A stretch of 64,000 nucleotides of DNA from Burkholderia stabilis. Its GTDB lineage: Bacteria > Pseudomonadota > Gammaproteobacteria > Burkholderiales > Burkholderiaceae. The notes beneath the pieces were generated by a model. The model was not told the origin of the DNA. It saw nothing but the letters and a program-made list of their open reading frames with translations, and made no database searches. A program made the position numbers and the translations under genes. Where the stretch lies: contig NZ_CP016442.1 of the NCBI RefSeq assembly GCF_001742165.1, positions 2,294,001 to 2,358,000 of the forward strand. Direction: 5' to 3'. This document shows, piece after piece, positions 52,787 through 63,345 of the stretch; the first letter of the stretch is position 1; each line of letters opens with the position of its first letter.

Positions 52787-53809
52787 ATGAGCAAGAGCAA
52801 GGATCGCGCGATCGTCGTCAAGCGGGTGGCCCCGGCGAAGAAGGGCCACCACGGCGGCGCATGGAAGCTCGCGTACGCGGATTTCATGACCGCGATGATG
52901 GCGTTCTTCCTGTTGATGTGGCTGCTGAGTTCGGTCACGCCGGTGCAACTGAAGGGGATCGCCGAATACTTCAACACGCCGCTGAAGGCCGCGCTGTTCG
53001 GCAGCGGCGACCGCAGCTCGCAGGACTCCAGCATCATCAACGGCGGCGGGCGCGACCTGTCGAGCGTCGACGCCGGCACGCTGCGCCGCACCGACGGCAC
53101 CATGCAGCTCGCCGAGCGCCTCGCGAAGGCGGGCGACGAGAATTCCCGGTCGCAGCAGGCGCAGGGCGCGCAGGACCGGCTCGAGCAGGCGCGCCTGCAC
53201 GACCTGCAGATCAAGCTGATGGCCGCGATCGAGGCCAACCCGACGCTGCGCCAGTTCAAGCAGCAGATCCGCATCGATTCGACGCTGATGGGGCTGCGCA
53301 TCGAGATCGTCGATACGCAGAAGCGGCCGATGTTCGCGATGTCGAGCGACAACGTCGAGCCGTACATGCGCGACATCCTGCGCGAGATCGGCAAGACGCT
53401 GAACGACGTGCCGAACCGGATCATCGTCCAGGGCCACACCGACGCCGTGCCGTACGCGGGCGGCGAGGGCGGCTACAGCAACTGGGAGCTGTCGGCCGAC
53501 CGCGCGAACGCGTCGCGTCGCGAGTTGATCTCCGGCGGGATGGACGAGGCGAAAGTGCTGCGCGTGCTCGGTCTCGCGTCGACGCAGAACCTGAACAAGG
53601 CCGACCCGCTCGATCCGGAAAACCGCCGGATCAGCGTGATCGTGCTGAACCGCAAATCCGAAGAAGCGCTGATGCGCGACGATGCGACGACCACGACGCT
53701 GTCGGCCGACGCGGCGGGCTCGAAGCTGCTTGCGCAGCAGCTCGCCGCCCCGGCGCCGGTCGCGCGTCCGGTCGTGGCGAGTGCCGTCGCCGTGGCGCCG
53801 AAACCCTGA
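52787..53809 (+). CDS. motB: flagellar motor stator protein MotB
   Basis: A 340-residue protein with one membrane helix. The proton-carrying Asp is D32 in LAYADFMTAMMAFFLLMWLLSS. The C-terminal OmpA/peptidoglycan-binding domain has IVQGHTDAVPYAGGEGGYSNWELSADRANASRREL. It anchors the stator to the cell wall. The C-terminal ~25 residues are Ala/Pro-rich. 24 nt precede cheY. Confidence 0.96.
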   Translation: MSKSKDRAIVVKRVAPAKKGHHGGAWKLAYADFMTAMMAFFLLMWLLSSVTPVQLKGIAEYFNTPLKAALFGSGDRSSQDSSIINGGGRDLSSVDAGTLRRTDGTMQLAERLAKAGDENSRSQQAQGAQDRLEQARLHDLQIKLMAAIEANPTLRQFKQQIRIDSTLMGLRIEIVDTQKRPMFAMSSDNVEPYMRDILREIGKTLNDVPNRIIVQGHTDAVPYAGGEGGYSNWELSADRANASRRELISGGMDEAKVLRVLGLASTQNLNKADPLDPENRRISVIVLNRKSEEALMRDDATTTTLSADAAGSKLLAQQLAAPAPVARPVVASAVAVAPKP

Positions 53810-53833
53810 CGTTCACAAGATTCCGAGACAGAC

Positions 53834-54211
53834 ATGATCCGAACCATTCTCGCCATCGACGACTCCGCGACCATGCGTGCGCTGCTGCAGGCAACGCTTG
53901 CGCAGGCCGGCTACGACGTGACGGTGGCGCCGGACGGCGAAGCCGGCTTCGACATGGCCGCGACCGCGCCGTACGACCTGGTGCTGACCGACCAGAACAT
54001 GCCGCACAAGAGCGGGCTCGAGGTGATCGCCGCGCTGCGCAAGCTCACCGCGTACGCGGACACGCCGATCCTCGTACTGACCACCGAGGGCAGCGATGCC
54101 TTCAAGACGGCCGCGCGCGACGCGGGCGCGACCGGCTGGATCGAGAAGCCGATCGACCCGGCCGTGCTGGTCGACCTGGTCGCGACGCTGTCCGAGCCGG
54201 CTGCCTACTGA
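53834..54211 (+). CDS. cheY: CheY-type response regulator (first copy)
   Basis: A 125-residue single receiver domain: acidic pocket D9-D10, phosphorylated D53 (LTDQNMP), Thr in VLTTEGS and Lys in IEKPIDP. It lies directly before cheA and differs from the second cheY at 61950, so the cluster has two receivers. This one may act as a phosphate sink or as a CheA-specific partner rather than the motor-binding CheY. Confidence 0.9.
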   Translation: MIRTILAIDDSATMRALLQATLAQAGYDVTVAPDGEAGFDMAATAPYDLVLTDQNMPHKSGLEVIAALRKLTAYADTPILVLTTEGSDAFKTAARDAGATGWIEKPIDPAVLVDLVATLSEPAAY

Positions 54212-54244
54212 TATGAACGCGACGAATCCAACCGGTGACCGGGC

Positions 54245-56470
54245 ATGACTCTCGACATCACGCAGTTCTACCAGACCTTTTTCGACGAAGCGGACGAGTT
54301 GCTCGCGCAGATGGAGCAGCTGCTGCTGAACCTCGACGTCGACTCGCCCGACCCCGAAGACCTGGCCGCGATCTTCCGCGCCGCGCATTCGATCAAGGGC
54401 GGCGCGGCGACATTCGGCTTTTCCGCGCTGACCGATACGACGCACATCCTCGAATCGCTGCTCGACCGCGCACGCAACCATGAGCTGACGCTGACCAAGG
54501 ACATGGTCGACGCGTTCCTCGAGACCAAGGACGTGCTGTCCGACCAGCTCGTCGACTACCGCGCGAGCGCCGAACCGGACGCGGCCGCCGCCGCGACGAT
54601 CTGCGCGAAGCTCGAACGGCTGAAGGCCGAGAGCGGCGCGGTCGCGGTCGCACCGGCGGCGAGCGCTGCCGTCGCACCGGCACCGGCCGTGGCGGCGGCG
54701 TCCGCCGCGAGCGACGATCGCGCGCCCGACCATGTGATCGAGCAGGCGGTCGCAGCCGCGCACCCGGCGGGCGATGCGAGCGACGCCGGCGTTGGCGGCC
54801 CGCACCTGCAGATCACGCTGGCGGGCGTCGACGCGAAGGATCGCGAACTGCTCGCCGAAGAACTCGGCAATCTCGGCCGGATCGTCGGCCGCGAGGAAAA
54901 GGGCGCCGACCTGACGCTGTGGCTCGAGTCGGACGTGCCGTCCGACGACATCGTCGCCGTGTGCTGCTTCGTGATCGACGAAAGCCAGATCCGCGTCGCG
55001 CACGGCACGGCGCCGGCTGCCCCGGTTGCTGCTGCGCCGGCTGCCGAACCGGCTGCCGCCGCGCAACCGGCCGCGCGGGTCGAGGTATTCGCGCCGCCGG
55101 CCGCCGCGCCGCAACCGGCCGCACCGGCACCGGCTTCCGCCGAGCCGGCTGCCGCCGCCGCGCAACCGCAACAGCACGCCCAGCAGCAGGCCGACCACGC
55201 GGCGCAGGCCGCCGCGCATCACGACGACAAGCGTGCGCGCCCGGCCGCCGCGGCCGCAACGGGCGCCGAAGGCAGCTCGATCCGCGTCGGCGTCGAGAAG
55301 GTCGACCAGCTGATCAACCTCGTCGGTGAGCTCGTGATCACGCAGGCAATGCTCGCGGAGACGGCGAGCGCGTTCGATCCGGCGCTGCACGACCGCCTGT
55401 TCAACGGGATGGCGCAGCTCGAGCGCAACGCGCGCGACCTGCAGGAAGCGGTGATGTCGATCCGCATGATGCCGATGGACTACGTGTTCAGCCGCTTCCC
55501 GCGGCTCGTGCGCGATCTCGCCGGCAAGCTCGGCAAGCAGGTCGAACTCGTCACGTTCGGCCAGGCGACCGAGCTCGACAAGAGCCTGATCGAGCGGATC
55601 ATCGATCCGCTCACGCACCTCGTGCGCAACAGCCTCGATCACGGGATCGAGACGGTGGACAAGCGCGTCGCCGCCGGCAAGGACGCGGTCGGCCAACTCG
55701 TGCTGTCGGCCGCGCATCACGGCGGCAACATCGTGATCGAGGTGAGCGACGACGGCGCGGGCCTGAACCGCGAGCGGATTCTCGCGAAGGCCGCGAAGCA
55801 GGGCATGCAGGTGTCCGACAACATCAGCGACGAAGAGGTGTGGAACCTGATCTTCGCGCCGGGCTTCTCGACCGCCGAGACGGTGACCGACGTGTCGGGC
55901 CGCGGCGTCGGGATGGACGTCGTGAAGCGCAACATCCAGTCGATGGGCGGCCATGTGGAAATCACGTCGCTCGCCGGGCGCGGCACGACCACGCGGATCG
56001 TGCTGCCGCTGACGCTCGCGATCCTCGACGGGATGTCGGTGAAGGTCGGCAGCGAGATTTTCATCCTGCCGCTGAACTTCGTGATGGAGTCGCTGCAGCC
56101 GTCGACCGACGACATCTACACGGTCGGCAACGGCGAGCGCGTGGTGCGCGTACGCGGCGAATACCTGCCGCTCGTCGCGCTGCACGAGGTGTTCTCGGTC
56201 GAGGACGCGCGTACCGACCCGACGCAGGGGATCGTCACGATCATGGAAACCGAGGGGCGCCGCTTCGCGATGCTGATCGACGAGCTGGTCGGCCAGCAGC
56301 AGGTGGTCGTGAAGAACCTCGAAACCAACTACCGCAAGGTGCATGGCATCTCGGCGGCGACCATTCTCGGCGACGGCAGCGTTGCGCTGATCGTCGACGT
56401 CGCGGCGCTGAACCGTGAAACCCGTGCGACGCACGGCGCCCGAGCCGGCGCCGAGCTCGCGATGTTCTGA
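54245..56470 (+). CDS. cheA: chemotaxis histidine kinase CheA
   Basis: A 741-residue kinase. P1 with H48 (FRAAHSIKGGAATFGF) is at 1-110 and P2-like at about 180-250. A long Ala/Pro/Gln-rich linker (about 257-335) precedes dimerisation domain P3 (VEKVDQLINLVGELVITQAML). ATPase P4 has HLVRNSLDHGIE and GRGVGMDVVK, and the CheW-like P5 is C-terminal. It phosphorylates both CheY proteins and CheB. The linker is low in complexity and GC-rich. Confidence 0.96.
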   Translation: MTLDITQFYQTFFDEADELLAQMEQLLLNLDVDSPDPEDLAAIFRAAHSIKGGAATFGFSALTDTTHILESLLDRARNHELTLTKDMVDAFLETKDVLSDQLVDYRASAEPDAAAAATICAKLERLKAESGAVAVAPAASAAVAPAPAVAAASAASDDRAPDHVIEQAVAAAHPAGDASDAGVGGPHLQITLAGVDAKDRELLAEELGNLGRIVGREEKGADLTLWLESDVPSDDIVAVCCFVIDESQIRVAHGTAPAAPVAAAPAAEPAAAAQPAARVEVFAPPAAAPQPAAPAPASAEPAAAAAQPQQHAQQQADHAAQAAAHHDDKRARPAAAAATGAEGSSIRVGVEKVDQLINLVGELVITQAMLAETASAFDPALHDRLFNGMAQLERNARDLQEAVMSIRMMPMDYVFSRFPRLVRDLAGKLGKQVELVTFGQATELDKSLIERIIDPLTHLVRNSLDHGIETVDKRVAAGKDAVGQLVLSAAHHGGNIVIEVSDDGAGLNRERILAKAAKQGMQVSDNISDEEVWNLIFAPGFSTAETVTDVSGRGVGMDVVKRNIQSMGGHVEITSLAGRGTTTRIVLPLTLAILDGMSVKVGSEIFILPLNFVMESLQPSTDDIYTVGNGERVVRVRGEYLPLVALHEVFSVEDARTDPTQGIVTIMETEGRRFAMLIDELVGQQQVVVKNLETNYRKVHGISAATILGDGSVALIVDVAALNRETRATHGARAGAELAMF

Positions 56471-56500
56471 TTCTCGCCATTCAACCGATTGGGGGCAAAC

Positions 56501-57043
56501 GTGTCTGCTGAAGTCCAAATGATCAATCCGGCCGCGGCGCACGCGGCCAATGCGACAACCGGCCGCCGCGACGCGGCGCAAGGCGATGCGACGGGCCAGG
56601 AATTCCTCGTGTTCACGCTCGGCGACGAGGAATACGGGATCGACATCCTGAAAGTGCAGGAAATCCGCGGCTACGACAGCGTGACGCGCATCGCGAACGC
56701 GCCGGACTTCATCAAGGGCGTGATCAACCTGCGCGGGATCATCGTGCCGATCGTCGACATGCGGATCAAGTTCCATCTCGGCCGCGTCGAGTACGACCAC
56801 CAGACCGTCGTGATCATCCTGAACGTGTCGAACCGCGTGGTCGGGATGGTGGTCGACGGCGTGTCGGACGTGCTGACGCTGCAGACCGACCAGATCATGC
56901 CGGCGCCGGAATTCGGCGCGACGCTGACGACCGAGTACCTGACGGGCCTCGGCACCGTCGACGGCCGGATGCTGATCCTGATGGACATCGAGAAGCTGAT
57001 GTCGAGCCGTGAAATGGCGCTGATCGAGTCGCTCGGCGGGTAA
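56501..57043 (+). CDS. cheW: chemotaxis coupling protein CheW
   Basis: A 180-residue adaptor with the CheW core ([55 protein letters not shown]) linking receptors to CheA. GTG 56501 is preferred, with GGGGG 6-10 nt upstream; a TTG at 56489 would lie within that site. The N-terminal ~30 residues are a flexible Ala-rich extension. Confidence 0.95.
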   Translation: MSAEVQMINPAAAHAANATTGRRDAAQGDATGQEFLVFTLGDEEYGIDILKVQEIRGYDSVTRIANAPDFIKGVINLRGIIVPIVDMRIKFHLGRVEYDHQTVVIILNVSNRVVGMVVDGVSDVLTLQTDQIMPAPEFGATLTTEYLTGLGTVDGRMLILMDIEKLMSSREMALIESLGG

Positions 57044-57078
57044 GCGCGCCGCGCGCAGGAATTTCGGGAGAATCTGCA

Positions 57079-59040
57079 ATGTTGCATAACTGGTCGATCC
57101 GCACGACGCTCACGGCCGTCGGACTCATCCTCGTGTGCCTGGCTGCTGCGGTCGGCGGGCTCGGCCTCTACGCGCTCAATCACGCGAGCCGCTCGCTCGA
57201 CGAGATCGCGCACGTCGACCTGCCGGCGATCCATACGCTCGACGATACGTCGTCGTACCTGCTGCGCGCGCGCGTGTCGCTCGACCGCTTCCGTTCGCTG
57301 ACCGAGGCCGGCAACACGGCCGAGGCCGGCAAGGTGCTCGACCGCGCGCAAGAGCTGTTCGGGAAGTCGAGCCAGAACTGGCAGGCGTTCCAGTCGACGC
57401 CGAAGCTCGGTGTCGAGCAGGCGCTCGTCGACGAGCTCACCGCGCGCTACACGACGATCGTGAAGGAAGGCGTCGAGCCCGAGTTCGCGGCCGCGCGCGC
57501 GGGCGACATGGCCGCGTACCACGCGGTGGCGGACACCAAGATCAGCCCGATGTTCGTCGCGTACGACCAGGCCGCGTCGGCCGTGGTCGCATCGCTGCAG
57601 AAGCGTGCCGAAGAACGCCAGGCCGCGACGCAGTCGCAGATCTCGCTGATGGTCGCGCTGATCGCGGCCGGCATCGCGATCGCGTTCGTCGTCGTGATCG
57701 CGATCCGCTTCGCGCTGCGCGGGCTGATCGTGCAGCCGCTCGAGGACGCCATCGCGCACTTCGAGCGCATCGCCGGCGGCGACCTCACGCAGCCGGTGAA
57801 CGTGTTCAGCACGAACGAGATCGGCCGCCTGTTCGGCGGCATCAAGCGTATGCAGGACGCCGTCACGACGATGGTGCAGGCCGTGCATCGCGGCACCGAA
57901 TCGATCGACGTCGGCGCGCGCGAGATCGCGACCGGCAACATCGACCTGTCGCAGCGCACCGAGGAGCAGGCCGCGTCGCTGCAGGAAACCGCGTCGAGCA
58001 TGGAGCAGCTGACCGGCACCGTGCGGCAGAACGCGGAGAACGCGCGGCAGGCGAGCCAGCTCGCGGTGAACGCATCGGACATCGCGACGCAGGGCGGCGA
58101 CGTGGTCGGCCAGGTCGTGTCGACGATGCAGGACATCGCGACGAGCTCCGGCAAGGTCGTCGACATCATCGGCACGATCGAGGGCATCGCGTTCCAGACC
58201 AACATCCTCGCGCTGAACGCGGCGGTCGAAGCCGCGCGCGCGGGCGAACAGGGCCGCGGCTTCGCGGTCGTCGCGGGCGAAGTGCGCTCGCTCGCGCAGC
58301 GCAGCGCGAGTGCGGCGAAGGAAATCAAGCAGTTGATCGGCGATTCGGTCGACAAGGTCGACAGCGGGTCGGCGCTCGTCGCGCGCGCGGGCTCGACGAT
58401 GGACGAGATCGTGCAGGCCGTGCGCCGCGTGACCGACATCATGGGCGAGATCAGCGCCGCGTCGGACGAGCAGTCGACCGGCATCGAGCAGGTCAACCGC
58501 GCGGTCGGCCAGATGGATTCGGTCACGCAGCAGAACGCGGCGCTCGTCGAGCAGGCGGCGGCCGCGGCCGCGTCGCTCGAAGAGCAGACACGCCAGATGA
58601 AGGCGATCGTGTCGGGCTGGCGCGTGGCGGGCGGCATCGTGCTCGCGCCGGCGCGCAGCGTTGCACGGCCAATCGCGCACGAACCGGCTGCCGTGCCGGC
58701 GCTGCCGTCGGAGCCGCGTTACGAAGCCGCGCCGGTCGCCGCGCTGCCGGCGCCGCAGGCCGCCGCGCAACCGGCCCGCCGCACCGCGCCGGCATCGCAT
58801 GCCGCCGCGCCGGCGGCAGCGGGCGCGAGCCAGTCGAAGCGTGCGGCGGAGCCCGCGCGCACGCCGAAGGACGCGCCAGCGTCCCGCGGCGCCGCCGCCG
58901 GCTACGGGCCGCGTCTCGCGAAGGCGGCCGCCCCGGCCGACAAGCCCGCCGCGAAGCCCGCGCTCGTGCGTCCCGCGCTGAATGGCGAGAAGCCGGCGCT
59001 GGCGGCCGGCACGTCCGACGACGACTGGGAGACCTTCTAA
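57079..59040 (+). CDS. methyl-accepting chemotaxis protein (Tar-type)
   Basis: A 653-residue receptor: membrane segment at about 9-31, periplasmic four-helix-bundle ligand domain (about 35-190), second segment about 192-213, HAMP (214-266), then the signalling coiled coil with hairpin tip [44 protein letters not shown]. After an Ala/Pro-rich linker the protein ends in DWETF, a close match to the NWETF pentapeptide that tethers CheR and CheB. Its gene is followed by cheR after 3 nt. The ligand is unknown. Confidence 0.93.
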   Translation: MLHNWSIRTTLTAVGLILVCLAAAVGGLGLYALNHASRSLDEIAHVDLPAIHTLDDTSSYLLRARVSLDRFRSLTEAGNTAEAGKVLDRAQELFGKSSQNWQAFQSTPKLGVEQALVDELTARYTTIVKEGVEPEFAAARAGDMAAYHAVADTKISPMFVAYDQAASAVVASLQKRAEERQAATQSQISLMVALIAAGIAIAFVVVIAIRFALRGLIVQPLEDAIAHFERIAGGDLTQPVNVFSTNEIGRLFGGIKRMQDAVTTMVQAVHRGTESIDVGAREIATGNIDLSQRTEEQAASLQETASSMEQLTGTVRQNAENARQASQLAVNASDIATQGGDVVGQVVSTMQDIATSSGKVVDIIGTIEGIAFQTNILALNAAVEAARAGEQGRGFAVVAGEVRSLAQRSASAAKEIKQLIGDSVDKVDSGSALVARAGSTMDEIVQAVRRVTDIMGEISAASDEQSTGIEQVNRAVGQMDSVTQQNAALVEQAAAAAASLEEQTRQMKAIVSGWRVAGGIVLAPARSVARPIAHEPAAVPALPSEPRYEAAPVAALPAPQAAAQPARRTAPASHAAAPAAAGASQSKRAAEPARTPKDAPASRGAAAGYGPRLAKAAAPADKPAAKPALVRPALNGEKPALAAGTSDDDWETF

Positions 59041-59043
59041 ACC

Positions 59044-60036
59044 ATGCCGCATGCGCGCGCGCCGTTTCGACCCGATGCACCGGATGCCTCGCCCCGCGCG
59101 GGCGAGCCGGGGCGCGACTTCGCGTTCACGGGCGCGGATTTCGCACGCATCCGCGCGCTGATCCACCAACGCGCGGGGATCTCGCTGTCCGAGCACAAGC
59201 GCGACATGGCGTACAGCCGTCTCGCGCGGCGGCTGCGCGCGCGCGGCCTCGACACGTTCCGCGACTACCTCGACCTGCTCGAGCAGGAAGACGATCCGCT
59301 CGAGTGGGAAGCGTTCACCAATGCGCTGACGACCAACCTGACCGCGTTCTTCCGCGAGTCGCATCACTTCCCGATCCTCGCGGATTTCGTGAAGGGGCGG
59401 CCGGCGCCCGTGTCGGTCTGGTGCTCGGCGGCGTCGACCGGCGAGGAGCCTTACTCGATCGCGATCACGCTGATCGAGGCGCTCGGCGAATCGGCGGCGC
59501 GCAGCGCGTCGATCCTCGCGACCGATCTCGACACGCAGGTGCTCGCGAAGGCGGAAGCCGGCATCTATACGTACGACCAGGTCAAGCACCTGGCGCCGGA
59601 GCGGTTGAAGCGCTTCTTCCTGAAGGGCACGGGCCCGCAGGCCGGCCGCGTGAAGGTGCGCCCCGAGCTGCGCGCGATGATCCGTTTCGAGCAATTGAAC
59701 CTGACCGATGCCGACTACGGAATCGCGAAGCCGTTCGACGCGATCTTCTGCCGCAACGTGATGATCTATTTCGACAAGCCGACGCAGGGGCAGGTGCTGT
59801 CGCGTTTCGATCCGCTCGTGAAGCCGGGCGGGCTGCTGTTCGCCGGCCATTCGGAAAACTTCACGTACGTCACGCAGGCGTTCCGGCTGCGCGGGCAGAC
59901 GGTGTACGAACTGACACGCGATGCCGCGCAGGGTGCGCGGCCGCGCGGCGCGCAGGCGCCTGCGGCGGCCGCCATGCCGACGCGTGCGCCGGCGCGGGCC
60001 GCGGGCGCCGCGCCCGCCTATGGAGAGCGCGGATGA
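59044..60036 (+). CDS. cheR: chemoreceptor methyltransferase CheR
   Basis: A 330-residue SAM-dependent methyltransferase. The N-terminal helical domain has [30 protein letters not shown], and the SAM-binding motif is [37 protein letters not shown] is the conserved late motif. It methylates glutamates of the MCP. The N-terminal ~30 residues are a variable extension. The stop overlaps the cheD ATG as ATGA. Confidence 0.95.
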   Translation: MPHARAPFRPDAPDASPRAGEPGRDFAFTGADFARIRALIHQRAGISLSEHKRDMAYSRLARRLRARGLDTFRDYLDLLEQEDDPLEWEAFTNALTTNLTAFFRESHHFPILADFVKGRPAPVSVWCSAASTGEEPYSIAITLIEALGESAARSASILATDLDTQVLAKAEAGIYTYDQVKHLAPERLKRFFLKGTGPQAGRVKVRPELRAMIRFEQLNLTDADYGIAKPFDAIFCRNVMIYFDKPTQGQVLSRFDPLVKPGGLLFAGHSENFTYVTQAFRLRGQTVYELTRDAAQGARPRGAQAPAAAAMPTRAPARAAGAAPAYGERG

Positions 60037-60794
60037 GCGCACTGCCGATCGCGACCAATCGCTACTTCGACAGCCATTTCGGCCGTCCCGGCGTGAAGCT
60101 GTTGCCGAACGAGTTCTACACGACGTCCGAGGACATGGTGCTGATGACCGTGCTCGGCTCGTGCGTCGCCGCGTGCATTCACGATCCGTACGCGGGCATC
60201 GGCGGGATGAACCACTTCATGCTGCCCGACGACGGCGCCGATGCGGGCGCGGCCGCGTCCGAATCGATGCGTTACGGCGCGTATGCGATGGAAGTGCTGA
60301 TCAACGAGCTGATCAAGGCCGGCGGGCGCCGCGAGCGCTTCGAGGCGAAGGTGTTCGGCGGCGCGGCCGTGCTGGCCGGGATGACGACGATCAACATCGG
60401 CGATCGCAATGCGGATTTCGTGCGCCGTTACCTCGCGCTCGAACGCATCCGCATCACCGCGGAGGACTTGCAGGACGTCCATCCGCGCAAGGTCGCGTTC
60501 ATGCCGCGCACGGGGCGCGCGATGGTGAAGAAGCTGCGGCTGCAGGTGCCGGGCGTGACCGAGCGCGAAGCCGCGCTCGCGCGCGAGGCCGACCGCCTGC
60601 GCACCGCGCGGCCGCGCGCGCATGTCGAGCTGTTCCAGGCGAAGCGGCCGGCCGCGCCGCAGCCGGCGCGCCCGCGCATCGAGCTGTTCGGCGCGCGCGG
60701 CGCGGCGCCGGGCGGCGCCGGCGGTGTGCGCCCGGCGAGCCCGGCTGTGGGCGGCCCGCAGGCAGCGAATCTATCGAAAAAGCAGGAGGCATGA
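60033..60794 (+). CDS. cheD: chemoreceptor glutamine deamidase CheD
   Basis: A 253-residue protein. The catalytic Cys is in [14 protein letters not shown] and the His in [10 protein letters not shown], as in CheD. It deamidates receptor glutamines to provide methylation sites. The C-terminal ~70 residues are an Ala/Pro/Arg-rich tail beyond the usual length. It overlaps cheR and cheB by 4 nt at each end. Confidence 0.94.
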   Translation: MSALPIATNRYFDSHFGRPGVKLLPNEFYTTSEDMVLMTVLGSCVAACIHDPYAGIGGMNHFMLPDDGADAGAAASESMRYGAYAMEVLINELIKAGGRRERFEAKVFGGAAVLAGMTTINIGDRNADFVRRYLALERIRITAEDLQDVHPRKVAFMPRTGRAMVKKLRLQVPGVTEREAALAREADRLRTARPRAHVELFQAKRPAAPQPARPRIELFGARGAAPGGAGGVRPASPAVGGPQAANLSKKQEA

Positions 60795-61882
60795 CCGCAG
60801 TGCAGAAGATCAAAGTGTTGTGCGTCGACGATTCGGCGCTGATCCGCAGCCTGATGACGGAGATCATCAACAGCCAGCCCGACATGACGGTGTGCGCGAC
60901 CGCGCCCGATCCGCTCGTCGCGCGGGAGCTCATCAAGCAGCACAACCCGGACGTGCTCACGCTCGACGTCGAAATGCCGCGCATGGACGGGCTCGACTTC
61001 CTCGAGAAGCTGATGCGCCTGCGGCCGATGCCGGTCGTGATGGTGTCGTCGCTGACCGAGCGCGGCTCGGAGATCACGCTGCGCGCGCTCGAACTCGGCG
61101 CGGTGGATTTCGTCACGAAGCCGCGCGTCGGGATTCGCGACGGGATGCTCGACTACGCGGAAAAGCTCGCCGACAAGATCCGCGCGGCGTCGCGCGCCCG
61201 CGTGCGCCAGGCGCCGCAGCCGCAGGCCGCCGCGCGCGCGGCGGACAGCCCGCCGGCCGCGCCGATGATCAACAACCCGCTCGTCAGTACCGAGAAGCTG
61301 ATCATCATCGGCGCATCGACGGGCGGCACCGAGGCGATCCGCGAGGTGCTGACGCCGTTGCCGCCGGATGCGCCGGCCGTGCTGATCGCGCAGCACATGC
61401 CGCCCGGTTTCACGAAGTCGTTCGCGCAACGGCTGAACGGCCTGTGCCGGATCGCGGTGAAGGAAGCCGAGCACGGCGAGCGCGTGCTGCCGGGCCACGC
61501 GTACATCGCGCCGGGCCATGCGCACCTGTTGCTCGCGAGAAGCGGTGCGAACTATATTGCGCAGCTGTCGGACGAGCCGCCGGTGAACCGTCATCGCCCG
61601 TCGGTCGACGTGCTGTTCCGCTCGGCGGCGACGCACGCGGGCAAGAACGCGATCGGGGTGATCCTCACCGGGATGGGCCGCGACGGCGCGGCCGGCCTGC
61701 TGGAAATGAAACGCGCAGGCGCTCACACGTTCGCGCAGGATGAGGCAAGCTGCATCGTGTTCGGGATGCCGCGCGAGGCGATCGCGCTCGGCGGCGCGGA
61801 CGAGATCGCGCCGCTCGCCGACATGAGCCGCCGCGTGATGGCGCGACTGGCGACGATGGGCGACCGCGTGCAGCGCGTTTGA
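60791..61882 (+). CDS. cheB: chemoreceptor methylesterase CheB
   Basis: A 363-residue response regulator with methylesterase. The receiver's phosphorylated D59 is in [12 protein letters not shown]. The C-terminal esterase has the Ser in [10 protein letters not shown], His in [10 protein letters not shown] and Asp in [12 protein letters not shown]. The ATG at 60791 overlaps the cheD stop, but AGGAGG (60784-60789) sits only 1 nt before it. GTG 60800 (three codons later) has a better 10-nt spacing, so it may be the true start. Confidence 0.95.
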   Translation: MTAVQKIKVLCVDDSALIRSLMTEIINSQPDMTVCATAPDPLVARELIKQHNPDVLTLDVEMPRMDGLDFLEKLMRLRPMPVVMVSSLTERGSEITLRALELGAVDFVTKPRVGIRDGMLDYAEKLADKIRAASRARVRQAPQPQAAARAADSPPAAPMINNPLVSTEKLIIIGASTGGTEAIREVLTPLPPDAPAVLIAQHMPPGFTKSFAQRLNGLCRIAVKEAEHGERVLPGHAYIAPGHAHLLLARSGANYIAQLSDEPPVNRHRPSVDVLFRSAATHAGKNAIGVILTGMGRDGAAGLLEMKRAGAHTFAQDEASCIVFGMPREAIALGGADEIAPLADMSRRVMARLATMGDRVQRV

Positions 61883-61949
61883 ATGGAATGTCACGGGGCG
61901 CGTGCCACGATACGCGTCCCGACGGAAACGAATCTGGAAAGGAACGACG

Positions 61950-62345
61950 ATGGACAAGAGCATGAAAATCCTGGTGGTGGACGATTTCCCGACGATGCGC
62001 CGGATCGTCCGCAACCTGCTCAAGGAACTGGGCTACTCGAACGTCGACGAGGCCGAGGACGGCCTGGCCGGCCTCGCGCGGCTGCGCGGCGGCGGCTACG
62101 ACTTCGTGATCTCGGACTGGAACATGCCGAACCTCGACGGCCTCGCGATGCTGAAGGAAATCCGCGCGGACGCGACGCTCACGCACCTGCCGGTGCTGAT
62201 GGTCACGGCCGAGTCGAAGAAGGAGAACATCATCGCGGCCGCGCAGGCGGGCGCGAGCGGCTACGTCGTGAAACCGTTTACGGCGGCGACGCTCGACGAA
62301 AAGCTGAACAAGATCATCGACAAGATGGCGAAAGCCGGGAGCTGA
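61950..62345 (+). CDS. cheY: chemotaxis response regulator CheY (second copy)
   Basis: A 131-residue receiver: D11-D12, phosphorylated D56 ([11 protein letters not shown]), [32 protein letters not shown], close to enteric CheY throughout. It is followed one base later by cheZ, so this is the motor-binding CheY. ATG 61950 has GGAAAGGAACG upstream; an ATG at 61902 lies in the cheB-cheY gap and adds a non-family extension. Confidence 0.95.
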   Translation: MDKSMKILVVDDFPTMRRIVRNLLKELGYSNVDEAEDGLAGLARLRGGGYDFVISDWNMPNLDGLAMLKEIRADATLTHLPVLMVTAESKKENIIAAAQAGASGYVVKPFTAATLDEKLNKIIDKMAKAGS

Positions 62346-62346
62346 C

Positions 62347-63078
62347 GTGAACGAGCCGATCCATGCGGCGCTCGCCGGCGCGGGGTTCAGCGCCGACAGC
62401 CATCCAGAAGGCGCCGATTTCGCGAGCGACCGCATTCTCGCGCGCATCGGCCACGTCACGCGCACGCTGCGCGATTCGATGCGCGAGCTCGGGCTCGACA
62501 AGCATGTCGAGCGCGCGGCGGAAGCCGTGCCCGACGCGCGCGACCGGCTGCGCTACGTCGCGACGATGACCGAGCAGGCCGCCGTGCGCGTGCTGAACGC
62601 GATCGAGGTCGCGAAGCCGATGCAGGAGCGCATCCAGAACGAGGCCGAGGCGCTCGATGCGCGCTGGTCGCAGTGGTACGCGGCGCCGATCGAGCACGCG
62701 GAAGTGCGCGAGCTGATGGACGATACGCGCGCGTTCCTGCGTGCGCTGCCGGAGTCGACGTCGGCGACCAGCGCGCAACTGCTCGAGATCATGCTTGCGC
62801 AGGATTTCCAGGACCTGACCGGGCAGGTGATCAAGAAGATCATGGACATGGTCTACCTGATCGAGCAGCAGCTTCTCACCGTGCTCGTCGAGAACATCGC
62901 GCCCGAGCGGCGCGAGCAGTTCGCGGCGACCGCAGCCGCGCTCGCGGCCGAGCAGATGAGCCCGACCGGCAGCCCGGAGTCGCTGCTGAACGGCCCGCAG
63001 ATCGCGCCGGAAGGCAAATCGGACGTCGTCCAGGACCAGGGGCAGGTCGACGACCTGCTCGCGAGCCTGGGCTTCTGA
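62347..63078 (+). CDS. cheZ: CheY-P phosphatase CheZ
   Basis: A 243-residue helical protein starting at GTG 62347. The catalytic segment AQDFQDLTGQVIKK contains the Asp and Gln that act on CheY-P, and the C-terminal DDLLASLGF is the CheY-binding peptide. It resets the motor signal. It is the last gene of the mot-che series; a short GC stem (63101-63117) follows without a U-tract. Confidence 0.95.
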   Translation: MNEPIHAALAGAGFSADSHPEGADFASDRILARIGHVTRTLRDSMRELGLDKHVERAAEAVPDARDRLRYVATMTEQAAVRVLNAIEVAKPMQERIQNEAEALDARWSQWYAAPIEHAEVRELMDDTRAFLRALPESTSATSAQLLEIMLAQDFQDLTGQVIKKIMDMVYLIEQQLLTVLVENIAPERREQFAATAAALAAEQMSPTGSPESLLNGPQIAPEGKSDVVQDQGQVDDLLASLGF

Positions 63079-63205
63079 CCCTGGCGCACCGCATCGGCGC
63101 GCCCCGTTTCGCGGGGCCGCCTGCCCGCTCGCGCGCGTCACGGCGTTCCCACAACGTTTACCCCCGCTTGCCGCATCCGCGCGGCCCGGTGCAGCATGCG
63201 TCGAA

Positions 63206-63230
63206 TTGACACGCCGACACATGCTGCAGG
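63206..63230 (+). promoter_or_regulatory. possible sigma-70 promoter for the DUF2844 gene
   Basis: A perfect TTGACA (63206-63211) is followed after 18-19 bp by GCATAC/CATACT. The spacing is long and the -10 weak. It lies about 115 nt before the TTG start at 63346. Confidence 0.35.
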
Positions 63231-63345
63231 CATACTACGCGTCAGCAGCAACGGAGCGTCATTCATACGACTTTCATATGTTGGCAGGCGATGCAGGCAC
63301 GATGGCTGCGCGCCCTGCAACGAAGCCAGTCCCTTGGGAGGGAAC

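Noticed and set aside
53813..60042. Two minus-strand open frames of about 1,100 codons opposite the che genes
   Set aside because: Antisense to cheA, cheW, MCP and cheR, with Arg/His-rich low-complexity translation, no domains and no ribosome-binding sites.
57135..60794. Very long open frame (over 1,200 codons) on the plus strand across the MCP, cheR and cheD
   Set aside because: Arg/Gly/Ala-rich shadow produced by GC bias. Only its last ~253 codons are real, as cheD from 60033.
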